A stretch of 64,000 nucleotides of DNA from Agrobacterium genomosp. 13 str. CFBP 6927 (lineage in GTDB: Bacteria > Pseudomonadota > Alphaproteobacteria > Rhizobiales > Rhizobiaceae). Shown in pieces: positions 27,084-35,341 of the stretch. The first letter of the stretch is position 1. Each line of letters begins with the position of its first letter. The translations under genes and the position numbers were made by a program. Location of the stretch: positions 976,096-1,040,095 of the forward strand of contig LT009757.1 in NCBI GenBank assembly GCA_900012615.1, read 5' to 3'. The notes beneath the pieces were generated by a model, which had not been told where the DNA came from, did not search any database, and saw nothing but the letters and a program-made list of their open reading frames with translations.

Positions 27084-27281
27084 GCCCGCTTAAACCTCCC
27101 GCCGGTTCGAGTTGCGATCATGACACCAAATCACCGCGCGGGCCTAGGGGAAAAGCGCCGTCCGGTGGTCCTGCCGGTCTTCAAGGGAGTGATGGGGTAA
27201 GACAAGATTCTTATGACAGCCGGCTAAGGCTTTTCTCAATGTCTTCCCCATGACACGGTCCTGGCTGCGATGGGGAGCGGG

Positions 27282-28211
27282 ATGAATTCTAAGACCGGAA
27301 TTTTGCTCAAGCTGACGGCCATGCTGGCATTCACAGTCATGTCCGCCTGCGTGAAGGGCCTGGACGGGGCGATCCCCGTTGGTGAAGTCGTTTTCTGCCG
27401 GGGATTTTTTGCCCTCATTCCCCTCTGTCTCTGGTTCATCGCCTCGTCCGAGCGGATAACCGTGCCGGCCGCAAAGAACATCGGCAGCCTGCTTGCCGGA
27501 AGCTCGGCCGGGCTTGGCGGCATGTTCTTCGGCTTTCTGGCGCTCGCCTATCTGCCGCTGGTGAATGTGACAGTGCTGAGCTACACGACACCGCTTTTCA
27601 CCATCATGCTGGCAGCGCTGCTTCTAGGCGAAAAAGTGCGGATATATCGCTGGTCCGCCGTGCTGACCGGTTTCATCGGTGTCTTCATCACGCTCTCGCC
27701 GAAACTGATCTTCGATGCCGCCTCAGGCCCCGCTCAAATCGACAGCGTCGCGATGATCGGAACCGCACTGGCGCTGACCGGTGCGCTTTGCGCGGCCTTT
27801 TCCTCCATCGCCGTCCGCCATCTGAACAGCATCGAAAAGCCGTCGCGCATCGTGCTCATCTATACGCTGACGGGTGTGGTGGCCGGCCTCGCCACGCTCG
27901 GATTTGGATGGAAGATGCCGGATTTTCACCAGTTCCTGCTGCTCGCTGGCGGCGGCCTTGCCGGCGGCATCGGCCAGATCGCCATGACGCTCAGCCTGCG
28001 CCACGCCCAGGCCTCGCTGCTGGCGCCGTTCGATTACACCACGATGATTTGGGCAATCGCCCTCGGTTATCTCTTCATGGCCGAAGTGCCGACGGGTGCG
28101 ACCATCATTGGCGCCTTGACTGTCATCGCCGCCGGGCTTTTCGCCATGTGGCGCGAAAACCGGCTGGCGAAACAGGTCGTCAGGGAGCCGACAGCGTCAG
28201 CTGTTCCGTGA
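27282..28211 (+). CDS. EamA/DMT-family transporter
   Basis: A 309-residue protein with ten hydrophobic segments in two EamA repeats (~residues 10-140 and ~150-295). ATG 27282 is chosen for GGGAGCGG just upstream. EamA proteins export metabolites or drugs, or import some solutes, driven by ion gradients. The second repeat contains RHAQASLLAPFDYTTMIWA, almost identical to the matching stretch in the convergent neighbour 28180-29106, so the pair arose by inverted duplication. The last 32 bases overlap that gene's 3' end. Substrate unknown. Confidence 0.87.
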   Translation: MNSKTGILLKLTAMLAFTVMSACVKGLDGAIPVGEVVFCRGFFALIPLCLWFIASSERITVPAAKNIGSLLAGSSAGLGGMFFGFLALAYLPLVNVTVLSYTTPLFTIMLAALLLGEKVRIYRWSAVLTGFIGVFITLSPKLIFDAASGPAQIDSVAMIGTALALTGALCAAFSSIAVRHLNSIEKPSRIVLIYTLTGVVAGLATLGFGWKMPDFHQFLLLAGGGLAGGIGQIAMTLSLRHAQASLLAPFDYTTMIWAIALGYLFMAEVPTGATIIGALTVIAAGLFAMWRENRLAKQVVREPTASAVP

Positions 28212-29106
28212 CACGCTTTTTGTGCAGCCGCCTTTCCCGCCACAGCGTGAACAAACCGGCGGCAACCACGATAGAAGCCCCCAGAATGGTCGTCAGGGCC
28301 GGAACCTGATCCATGAAGGCATAACCGATCAACAGCGCCCAGATCATCGTGGTGTAATCGAACGGCGCCAGCAGCGAGGCCTCGGCATAACGCAGGCTGA
28401 GCGTCACCAGTATCTGCGCGGTCCCGCCAATGAGACCGGTGCCGATCAGCAGGGTCCATTGCCACGCGGTCGGCATTTTCCAGCCCATGCCGATGCTGGC
28501 AAAGCCGATGACGGTGGTGAGCAGGGTGAAATAGAAGATGATCGCGCCGGTATTTTCCGTCTGCGTCAGATGCCGGATCTGGATCATCGATATGGCGGAG
28601 AAAAAAGCAGCCGCCAGACCGAACAGGCCGCCGAGCATGGCGACACCGGAGCCGGAAGCGACATCCGAAACATCGAAGGAAAAATGCGGCGACAGGATCA
28701 GCACGATGCCGCACAGCCCCACGACCACCGCCGTCCAGCGGTAAATCCTGACGACTTCCTTTAGAAGCAGCACCGCCAGAATGACGGTGAAGAGCGGTGT
28801 CGCGTAACTGATGGCCGTCGCGTCGGCCAGCGGGATATAGGCGAGCGCCAGATAGCTGAAGACCATGCCGCCGGTGCCGGAAAAACTCCGCACCAGATGG
28901 CCGCCAATATGGCTGGTGGCCACCTGCCTTCGCAAACCGCCCTGCACCGCCATCCACAGACAGAGCGGCAGCATGGCCACCGCCGACCTGAAGAAGACGA
29001 CCTGCCCGATGGGTATCTCGCCCCTGAGGCTGCTGATGCAGGCACCCATCAGCACCAGAGCGAGCGCTGCGGAGATTTTGAGGAGAATGCCTTTGCGGGA
29101 ATCCAT
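28180..29106 (-). CDS. EamA/DMT-family transporter (inverted paralogue)
   Basis: A 308-residue EamA transporter with ten transmembrane segments. It opens MDSRKGILLKISAALALV, mirroring the MNSKTGILLKLTAMLAFT start of its convergent neighbour, and shares RYAEASLLAPFDYTTMIWA in the second repeat. Its 3' end overlaps the neighbour by 32 bases on the opposite strand. It is divergent from the biotin carrier/pxp operon across a 193-base region. Ligand unknown. Confidence 0.87.
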   Translation of the reverse strand: MDSRKGILLKISAALALVLMGACISSLRGEIPIGQVVFFRSAVAMLPLCLWMAVQGGLRRQVATSHIGGHLVRSFSGTGGMVFSYLALAYIPLADATAISYATPLFTVILAVLLLKEVVRIYRWTAVVVGLCGIVLILSPHFSFDVSDVASGSGVAMLGGLFGLAAAFFSAISMIQIRHLTQTENTGAIIFYFTLLTTVIGFASIGMGWKMPTAWQWTLLIGTGLIGGTAQILVTLSLRYAEASLLAPFDYTTMIWALLIGYAFMDQVPALTTILGASIVVAAGLFTLWRERRLHKKRVTEQLTLSAP

Positions 29107-29299
29107 GGTTCGTTCCTTCGGAGTCTTTGAACCGTTTCACCACGCGGCGGCGGGATATCAAACCGGAAAGCAATGTCCATAGGAACTTCGTCTGACCCCA
29201 TCAATCCCGCCCCCATGGTAGCTATTGCTGATGGACAGGGTGCGGATTCCGCTCCGCCCGCCTGCCGCCGTGGGGACAAAAAAGACGTTGGAAACCAAT
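29107..29299. other. Divergent region between the EamA gene and the carboxylase/pxp operon
   Basis: 193 bases expected to hold the promoter of the carboxylase-pxp operon and that of the EamA exporter. No convincing -35/-10 pair, operator dyad or riboswitch-like fold was recognised by eye. Confidence 0.3.
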
Positions 29300-29764
29300 A
29301 TGGATCTGGAAAAGATCAAGAAACTGATCGAGTTCGTCGGCTCTTCGCGAGTGTCCGAATTGACCGTGAGCCAGGAGGGAACCACGGTCCGGATCATCCG
29401 CGAAAACAACGCCGTTTCACTGCAGGCGCCATCATCGCAGCCCCGGCCCGTTCCGGTAGCCGAAACGGCATCCGAGACATCCCGCGCCGAAGAGCAGGCG
29501 CCGACATCCGCCGCAGCCGCACCGGCGTCGTCCGGCATCGTCGCAGCACCCTCATTCGGTCTTTTCCATCGCGCCCCGAGCCCGGGTGCGGCGCCTTTCG
29601 CCGAAGCCGGCGACGAGGTGAAGGAAGGACAGGAACTCTTCATCATCGAGGCTATGAAAGTGTTCAACACCGTGAGGGCCGAACGAAGCGGCAGGATCGC
29701 CAGATTTATCGCCAATGACGGCGAAGACGTTGAACTTGGACAGCCGGTGCTGGAGTTCGAATGA
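29300..29764 (+). CDS. Biotin carboxyl carrier protein (AccB-like)
   Basis: A 154-residue carrier started at ATG 29300 (MDLEKIKKLIEFVG), the standard AccB opening. An N-terminal helix region, a Pro/Ala/Ser-rich linker (~residues 45-85) and a C-terminal biotinyl domain are visible; the biotinylation site EAMK lies near residue 117 (Lys of FIIEAMKVFN). The domain keeps the thumb-like insert region before it. It carries carboxybiotin for a biotin-dependent carboxylase. It overlaps the biotin carboxylase start by four bases. This is very likely not the housekeeping accB, since no canonical carboxyltransferase is in the operon. Confidence 0.88.
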   Translation: MDLEKIKKLIEFVGSSRVSELTVSQEGTTVRIIRENNAVSLQAPSSQPRPVPVAETASETSRAEEQAPTSAAAAPASSGIVAAPSFGLFHRAPSPGAAPFAEAGDEVKEGQELFIIEAMKVFNTVRAERSGRIARFIANDGEDVELGQPVLEFE

Positions 29765-31152
29765 TGGATACGACACTCCCAAAGGTGGCTGAGCCAAGAA
29801 CATTCGACAGCGTGCTGATCGCCAATCGCGGCGAGATTGCCTTGCGGGTGCAGCGCGCCTGCCGTGAGCTCGGTCTGAAGACCGTCATGATCTATTCAGA
29901 AGCCGATAAGGACGCCGACTATCTGAAGGCTGCCGATACCGCCATCTGCATCGGCCCGGCCTCTCCCAGCCAGAGCTACCTCAACGCGCCGGCCATACTG
30001 CTTGCGATGGAGCTGACCGGCGCTGGCGCGGTTCACCCCGGTTATGGTTTCCTGTCCGAAAGAGCATCTTTTTCGGAAGCCGTGGAGGCGGCGGGGGCGG
30101 TCTTCATCGGCCCGCGCGCCGACGCCATCCGCACCATGGGCGACAAGATCGCGGCGAAGCGGGCAATGATGGAGGCCGGCGTTCCCTGCGTGCCCGGCCC
30201 CGATTCCGCCCTGCCGGATGACATGGCCGAAGTCTCGAAAATCGCCGCCGAAATCGGCTATCCCGTCATCGTCAAGGCGGCCGGCGGCGGCGGCGGGCGC
30301 GGCATGCGTGTCGTGCACGAGGCCTCCGCCCTTCAGGATGCCGTTCTCGTCACGCGGGAGGAGGCGAGCCGGGCCTTCGGCACGCCGGAACTCTATATCG
30401 AGAAGTTCCTCGAACATCCGCGTCATGTCGAAATTCAGGTTCTCTGCGATGGTCAGGGCGGCGGGGTCTGGGTGGGGCTGCGCGATTGTTCCATGCAACG
30501 CCGCCACCAGAAGGTCGTCGAAGAAGGCCCGGCCATCGGCATCCCGCCCGATGTCGCGGCTTTCGTCGGCAATCGCTGTGTCGAAGCCTGCCGCCAGATC
30601 GGTTATCGCGGCGTCGGCACCTTCGAATTTCTCTATGAAAACGGCGAATTCTATTTCATCGAGATGAATACCCGCCTGCAGGTCGAACATCCGGTCACGG
30701 AAATGACCTCGGGCGTGGATCTGGTGCGCCAGCAGCTTCTCGTCGCTCTCGGCCATCCGCTCGAGATTTCGCAGGAGGATATCGTCTGCGAAGGCCATTC
30801 GATCGAATGCCGCATCAATGCCGAAGACCCTTACAACTTCATTCCCTGCCCCGGCCTGATCACAGCTCTGCACCTGCCGGGCGGTCCCGGCGTCAGGGTC
30901 GATACCCATGTGACGGCGGGTTATCGGGTTTCGGCTCACTACGATTCGCTGATCGCCAAGCTCATCGTCCATGCGCCGACCCGCGAGCAGGCAATCCTGC
31001 GCATGCGGCGCGCCCTTGGCGAAATGCGTATCGAAGGCGTTTCCACCAACCTGCCGCTGCACCGGGAAATATTGCAGGACCCGGCCTTTTCCGAAGGCGG
31101 CACGGATATTCATTACCTCGAGCATTGGCTTGCAGCGCGGAGTGCAAAGTGA
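29761..31152 (+). CDS. Biotin carboxylase (AccC-like)
   Basis: A 463-residue biotin carboxylase with the three expected parts: N-terminal domain starting FDSVLIANRGEIALRVQRACRELG, ATP-grasp centre with the Gly-rich KAAGGGGGRGMR near residue 175 and CSMQRRHQKVVEE near 240, and the C-terminal domain with MNTRLQVEHPVTE near 305. It uses ATP and bicarbonate to carboxylate biotin on the carrier. Start codon overlaps the carrier's stop (ATGA) and its own stop overlaps the next start (GTGA). Given the PxpB/PxpC genes that follow, it may serve a urea-carboxylase-like complex rather than fatty-acid synthesis. Confidence 0.92.
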   Translation: MMDTTLPKVAEPRTFDSVLIANRGEIALRVQRACRELGLKTVMIYSEADKDADYLKAADTAICIGPASPSQSYLNAPAILLAMELTGAGAVHPGYGFLSERASFSEAVEAAGAVFIGPRADAIRTMGDKIAAKRAMMEAGVPCVPGPDSALPDDMAEVSKIAAEIGYPVIVKAAGGGGGRGMRVVHEASALQDAVLVTREEASRAFGTPELYIEKFLEHPRHVEIQVLCDGQGGGVWVGLRDCSMQRRHQKVVEEGPAIGIPPDVAAFVGNRCVEACRQIGYRGVGTFEFLYENGEFYFIEMNTRLQVEHPVTEMTSGVDLVRQQLLVALGHPLEISQEDIVCEGHSIECRINAEDPYNFIPCPGLITALHLPGGPGVRVDTHVTAGYRVSAHYDSLIAKLIVHAPTREQAILRMRRALGEMRIEGVSTNLPLHREILQDPAFSEGGTDIHYLEHWLAARSAK

Positions 31153-31589
31153 AGCGACAGCCTGTTTCCATATCCCGCTACAGCGAGCCCGGCACGATTG
31201 CCGATCTTGCCGCTCACCTCGAGCGCAACAACGTCTCCGCCATTGAAATAGAGACGCCGGATGGATCATTGAAGATCGTTGCCATGGCAGGCGGTCAGGC
31301 CCCTGCCGCACAGCGGCCCATCGAAGCGGCCAAAGCGCCGGTAAAGGCGGGGGATATTCTTGCCCGTGCACCGATGGCCGGCATCTTCACGCCCGCGCAT
31401 CCGCAGCGCCCCGACCGGGCGGTTCAGACAGGACAATCCGTAGCGAAGGGCGAGATCGTCGCATTCGTCGCGGCCGGACCCGTGCTTGTTCCGGTCATTG
31501 CCGAAAAAGCCGGCACCGTCAGCGAAATCGTGACGGAAGCCGGTGCGCTTGTCGGCTATGGCTCCACCCTTCTCAAGACCGAAACATGA
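31149..31589 (+). CDS. Biotin/lipoyl-carrier-like protein lacking the biotinylated lysine
   Basis: A 146-residue protein started at GTG 31149, overlapping the carboxylase stop (GTGA). The N-terminal ~45 residues (GTIADLAAHLERNNVSAIEIETPDG) and the C-terminal ~75 residues follow the carrier fold: RAPMAGIFTPAHP, TGQSVAKGEIVAFV, then VIAEKAGTVSEIV. Where biotin carriers have E/A-A-M-K, this protein has AAGPVLVPV, with no lysine at the turn, so it cannot be biotinylated at the usual site. It may be a structural subunit of the carboxylase/Pxp complex. It overlaps pxpB by four bases, so it is certainly expressed with it. Confidence 0.82.
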   Translation: MKRQPVSISRYSEPGTIADLAAHLERNNVSAIEIETPDGSLKIVAMAGGQAPAAQRPIEAAKAPVKAGDILARAPMAGIFTPAHPQRPDRAVQTGQSVAKGEIVAFVAAGPVLVPVIAEKAGTVSEIVTEAGALVGYGSTLLKTET

Positions 31590-32299
31590 TGGTGACGTCG
31601 ATGAGCAACCTCCCGCTGAAAACGCCCCACCTCACCCCTGCCCATCTGGGCCTGCCGAAAATCTCGATGATCGGCAACAAGACCTTTCTGATCGAAGCGC
31701 CCGGCGAGCTGGACCTGCCCGCCCAGAGGCGCATCTGGGCGCTGACGCGCGCATTGAAGGACCGCCCCGAGGTGCTGGAACTCATACCCGGCATGACCAA
31801 CCTGCTGATCGTGCTGCGCAGCACGCCTGAAGATGCCGGGCATCTGCAGGACGAGCTTCTCGACATCTGGCAAAGGACGGCGGAACTCGATCTTCTGGGC
31901 AAGACCATCGAAGTGCCGACGACCTATGGCGGTGAGCAAGCCATCGACCTTGCCACGATCTGCGATTATTCCGGCCTGCCGGACAGGGAAGTCGTGCGCC
32001 TGCATTTCGAGCGGACCTATACGGTTTTCGCCGTCGGCAGCGCGCCGGGCTTCGGTTATCTCGGCGGCCTCGACCCACGCATTTTCATGCCGCGCAAGAA
32101 AGTCCCGTCGCTGCGTATGCTCAAAGGCATGGTGACCATCGGCGGCATGCAGTCCGGCATCTCGGTTCTGACCGGGCCGAATGGCTGGAATTCGCTGGGT
32201 TTCACCGAAATCACCATGTTCGACGCCACCGCCGAACAGCCGGCGGTGCTGGCGCCCGGTGACCGCGTTCGTTTCCTTCCTGAAAGGATCGAACTATGA
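31586..32299 (+). CDS. pxpB: 5-oxoprolinase subunit PxpB (allophanate hydrolase subunit 1 / KipI family)
   Basis: A 237-residue KipI-family protein. The family core is clear: VLRSTPEDA region, then ERTYTVFAVGSAPGFGYLGGLDPRIFMPRKK (~residues 137-175) and GGMQSGISVLTGPNGWNSLG. PxpB, PxpC and PxpA together hydrolyse 5-oxoproline to glutamate with ATP. The same fold also forms part of the carboxyltransferase domain of urea carboxylase. Start ATG 31586 overlaps the preceding stop (ATGA); an internal ATG at 31601 is an alternative. Confidence 0.92.
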   Translation: MMVTSMSNLPLKTPHLTPAHLGLPKISMIGNKTFLIEAPGELDLPAQRRIWALTRALKDRPEVLELIPGMTNLLIVLRSTPEDAGHLQDELLDIWQRTAELDLLGKTIEVPTTYGGEQAIDLATICDYSGLPDREVVRLHFERTYTVFAVGSAPGFGYLGGLDPRIFMPRKKVPSLRMLKGMVTIGGMQSGISVLTGPNGWNSLGFTEITMFDATAEQPAVLAPGDRVRFLPERIEL

Positions 32300-33285
32300 T
32301 CCATATTCTTGCCTGCGGGCCACTGAACACCGTCCAGGACCTCGGCCGCGCGGGTTACCGCAATATCGGCATCACCGCCACAGGCGCGATGGATCCAATT
32401 GCGCTCAGGGTCGGCAATATTCTTGTCGGCAACGGCGAGGGTGCCGCGGCGATTGAAATCCAGACCTTTCCGTTCCGCATCGAATTCGAAGAGGCGCTGA
32501 CCTTCGCGGTAACCGGTGCGGATTGCGCCGCCCGGCTCAATGGTGCCGATCTGCCGCCTTACTGGTGCGCGCGGGCAGAAGAGGGTCAGATTCTCGAATT
32601 TTCGACGCCCATGAAAAATGCGCGCGCCTATCTCTGCCTTCAGGGCGGCATAGACGTCCCCGTGGTCATGGGATCACGAAGCACCTCGCTTCGCGGCTCC
32701 TTCGGCGGCCATGAGGGACGCCATCTCACCACCGGCGACAGGCTGTCCGTTCTGCCATCCGCACCACCGGCAAGCGGCCTCGGTGTCATGCCGCTTGCCG
32801 AGGCGATGCCGGAGATGTTTCCGGTATCTGACAAGGGCGAATTGCTGCTGAGAGCCATTCCCGCCGCCGAACATGATCTTTTCGGCGAAGGTGCGGAACG
32901 TTTCTGGTCCGAAGCCTGGAAAATCACCTCGCAGAGCGACCGCACCGGCTACCGGCTTGCCGGCACGCCACTCATGCTTTCGGCTCCCGTCGAATTGCGC
33001 TCCTATGGCGTCATTCCGGGCGTGGTTCAGGTGCCGCCGGGCGGCGAGCCGATCATCCAGATGAGCGACGCCAACACGGCCGGCGGTTATCCCAAGATGG
33101 CCGGTATCATCGACAGCGATCTTTGGCGGCTCGGACAGGCGCGCATCGGCAGCCGCATCCGCTTCGTGCAGGCAACGGTGCGCGAGGCGCTGGAAGTCGA
33201 GCAGGCGATCGATGCGTATTTCGCCGATATCCGCAAGACCCTGCCGCTGGTCACCGCCGCACTCGGCACGCTCACAAAACGATAA
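32296..33285 (+). CDS. pxpC: 5-oxoprolinase subunit PxpC (allophanate hydrolase subunit 2 / KipA family)
   Basis: A 329-residue KipA-family (biotin-dependent carboxyltransferase-like) protein. Typical landmarks: LNTVQDLGRAGYRNIGITATGAMDP at the N-terminus, YLCLQGGIDVPVVMGSRSTSLRGSFGGHEGR near residue 115, and GEPIIQMSDANTAGGYPKMA near 250. It forms a heterodimer with PxpB. The overlap with pxpB is ATGA, and pxpA follows 25 bases later with its own ribosome site. Confidence 0.92.
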   Translation: MIHILACGPLNTVQDLGRAGYRNIGITATGAMDPIALRVGNILVGNGEGAAAIEIQTFPFRIEFEEALTFAVTGADCAARLNGADLPPYWCARAEEGQILEFSTPMKNARAYLCLQGGIDVPVVMGSRSTSLRGSFGGHEGRHLTTGDRLSVLPSAPPASGLGVMPLAEAMPEMFPVSDKGELLLRAIPAAEHDLFGEGAERFWSEAWKITSQSDRTGYRLAGTPLMLSAPVELRSYGVIPGVVQVPPGGEPIIQMSDANTAGGYPKMAGIIDSDLWRLGQARIGSRIRFVQATVREALEVEQAIDAYFADIRKTLPLVTAALGTLTKR

Positions 33286-33310
33286 TCCTGAAGAACAAGG
33301 AGAGGGAACC

Positions 33311-34078
33311 ATGAAGATCGATGTTAATTCCGACATGGGCGAAGGTTTCGGCGTCTATAAGGTCTGCGACGACGAGAAACTTATGGAAGTCGTCTCTTCG
33401 GCGAATATCGCCTGCGGCTTCCATGCCGGCGATCCGGAAATGATGGCGCGCATGGTGCGTCTTGCCAAACAGAACGGCGTCGGCGTCGGCGCCCATCCGG
33501 GCCTCGCCGACCGTCTCGGCTTCGGCCGCCGCGAAATTCCCGTTGATGCGGAAGAAATGGAACAGCAGGTTCTCTACCAGCTCGGCGCGCTTTCGGCGAT
33601 TGCGAGGGCGCAGGAGGTTGCGCTCTCCCATATCAGTTTCCATGCCGCCATGGGCAACATGATCAACCGCGATGCGGCACTTGCGGATCGGATCATGAAA
33701 AAGATCAAAGCGGTCGATCCCAATCTCATCGTCTTTTCGATGCCGGACATGCTGATCGAAAAGGCGGCCCTAGATTGCGGGCTGAAGGTGCTCAACCTCT
33801 TTCTCGCCGACCGCGCTTATGATGTGAAGGGCCAGCTCGTGCCACGCAAGCTGCCCAATTCCGTCATCAAGGAAGAGGGAAAAGTTCGCGCACGCGTGCG
33901 CCAGTTTCTGGAAAAAGGCACGGTCACGACCATCGAGGGCGAGACCATCCCCGTTCGCGCCAGATCGATCCTCGTCCACAGCGATACGCCCGGCTCGCTG
34001 GAGCTTGCGCGCACGGTGCGCAGCGAAGTGGAAGCCTGCGGCGGCAACGTCGTGCCGGCTCGCGAAGTGGTCGCCTGA
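33311..34078 (+). CDS. pxpA: 5-oxoprolinase subunit PxpA (LamB/YcsF family)
   Basis: A 255-residue protein started at ATG 33311 behind GGAGAGGG. The LamB/YcsF signature opens the protein (IDVNSDMGEGFG) with ANIACGFHAGDPEMM near residue 30 and GAHPGLADRLGFGRR near 60, which line the barrel's active site. PxpA is the subunit binding 5-oxoproline; with PxpB and PxpC it gives the ATP-dependent 5-oxoprolinase. Last gene of the operon, followed by a terminator-like hairpin. Confidence 0.93.
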   Translation: MKIDVNSDMGEGFGVYKVCDDEKLMEVVSSANIACGFHAGDPEMMARMVRLAKQNGVGVGAHPGLADRLGFGRREIPVDAEEMEQQVLYQLGALSAIARAQEVALSHISFHAAMGNMINRDAALADRIMKKIKAVDPNLIVFSMPDMLIEKAALDCGLKVLNLFLADRAYDVKGQLVPRKLPNSVIKEEGKVRARVRQFLEKGTVTTIEGETIPVRARSILVHSDTPGSLELARTVRSEVEACGGNVVPAREVVA

Positions 34079-34115
34079 AGCAGTATACGCCTCATATTCT
34101 GAAGCACAAAAGAAC

Positions 34116-34157
34116 GGCACCGCATTCCGTGTCAGGAGTGCGGCGCCATAATTTTGT
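34116..34157 (+). terminator. Terminator-like hairpin after pxpA
   Basis: GGCACCGCA (34116-34124) pairs with TGCGGCGCC (34139-34147) with one mismatch, with inner TCC/GGA pairs, and is followed by ATAATTTTG. It sits between convergent pxpA and the PotA-like gene, and could serve both strands. Confidence 0.55.
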
Positions 34158-34228
34158 CAGCTATGGAATAAGGCAAGGTTTCGATCCGTCGCCAGCCGAG
34201 CCGCCTGAGCGACCCGGCCGCGAGATCA

Positions 34229-35332
34229 TCAATTCAGCTGGATCACGTGATTGCTGTCGCTCGTCCAGCTCAGTCTCACCCGGTCGCCAGCGGCGCTGAC
34301 GGCATTGGTGAAACCTTCCGTCTGGGTCTGCCGGTAGGCGATCATCGGCTCGCCATTGTCCAGACGCAGGTAATAATGCAGCATGAAGCCGCGATAGACG
34401 ACCTGCTCCACCCGCGCCGTGGTGGAATTGCTGGCGTTTTCACCTGCGTCCACCGCAAGCGGTGAGACCGAGATTGCTTCGGGGCGAACGGTCACGACGA
34501 CCTTATCGCCCTGAACCGCCCCCATATCCTCGACATCGAGCCGCACGCCGGAACCGGTGACCAGCCTTGCGGAACGACCATTGCGCTCCGCCACGCGCGC
34601 CTCGAAGAAGTTCGAGGCGCCGATGAAACCCGCGACGAAGCGTGTCAGCGGCTTCTGGTAGATTTCACCGGCCGGTGCGATCTGCTCGAGATTGCCATCC
34701 CGCATCACGGCAATCTGGTCCGCCATGGTCAGGGCTTCGTCCTGATCGTGGGTCACCATGATGGTGGTGAGGCCAAGCCGCTGCTGCAGGCTGCGGATCT
34801 CGACCTGCATGCTTTCCCTCAGGCCCTTGTCGAGCGCGCCAAGCGGCTCGTCGAGAAGCAGCATCGAAGGCTCGATCACCAGCGCGCGCGCCAGCGCCAC
34901 ACGCTGTTGCTGGCCGCCGGAAAGCTGCACAGGCAGCCGGTCGCCGAAGGCGTGCAGCTGAACGAGATCGAGCGCCTGCTTCACGCGCCCTTCCCGGTCA
35001 GCCTTCGAGATGCCCCGCATCTCCAGACCGAAGGCGACATTTTCGGCAACGGTCATGTGGGGAAACAGGGCGTAGTTCTGGAAAAGCATGCCAACATTGC
35101 GGCGGTGAACCGGGGTACGCGTGGTCGGCTTGCCGCCGACCACGATTTCACCCGAGGTAGGATCGACAAGCCCCGCAATCATGCGCAGGCAGGTCGTTTT
35201 CCCGCAGCCGCTCGGGCCGAGAAGCGCCAGGATTTCCCCTGCCTTGACGGTAAGCGAAACATCATCGACGGCAACGACCTGACCGCTGTAATGCTTGGTC
35301 AGTCTCTCCAGGCGGACTTCTACGGATTTCAT
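34229..35332 (-). CDS. Spermidine/putrescine-type ABC transporter ATP-binding protein (PotA-like)
   Basis: A 367-residue ABC ATPase: Walker A GPSGCGKTT near residue 40, Q-loop FQNYALFPHMTV near 85, signature [15 protein letters not shown] near 137, Walker B MLLLDEPLGALD near 157, switch VTHDQDEA near 195. A C-terminal TOBE domain (~residues 280-365) marks the CUT1/PotA group. It drives import with the two permeases encoded upstream. It follows the binding-protein gene by only nine bases. Ligand could be a polyamine or another cationic/organic solute. Confidence 0.92.
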   Translation of the reverse strand: MKSVEVRLERLTKHYSGQVVAVDDVSLTVKAGEILALLGPSGCGKTTCLRMIAGLVDPTSGEIVVGGKPTTRTPVHRRNVGMLFQNYALFPHMTVAENVAFGLEMRGISKADREGRVKQALDLVQLHAFGDRLPVQLSGGQQQRVALARALVIEPSMLLLDEPLGALDKGLRESMQVEIRSLQQRLGLTTIMVTHDQDEALTMADQIAVMRDGNLEQIAPAGEIYQKPLTRFVAGFIGASNFFEARVAERNGRSARLVTGSGVRLDVEDMGAVQGDKVVVTVRPEAISVSPLAVDAGENASNSTTARVEQVVYRGFMLHYYLRLDNGEPMIAYRQTQTEGFTNAVSAAGDRVRLSWTSDSNHVIQLN

Positions 35333-35341
35333 CAGCGTTCC

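Noticed and set aside
29300..31152. Housekeeping accBC of fatty-acid synthesis
   Set aside because: The genes overlap into pxpBCA and are next to exporters; the housekeeping pair usually stands alone or near other core genes.
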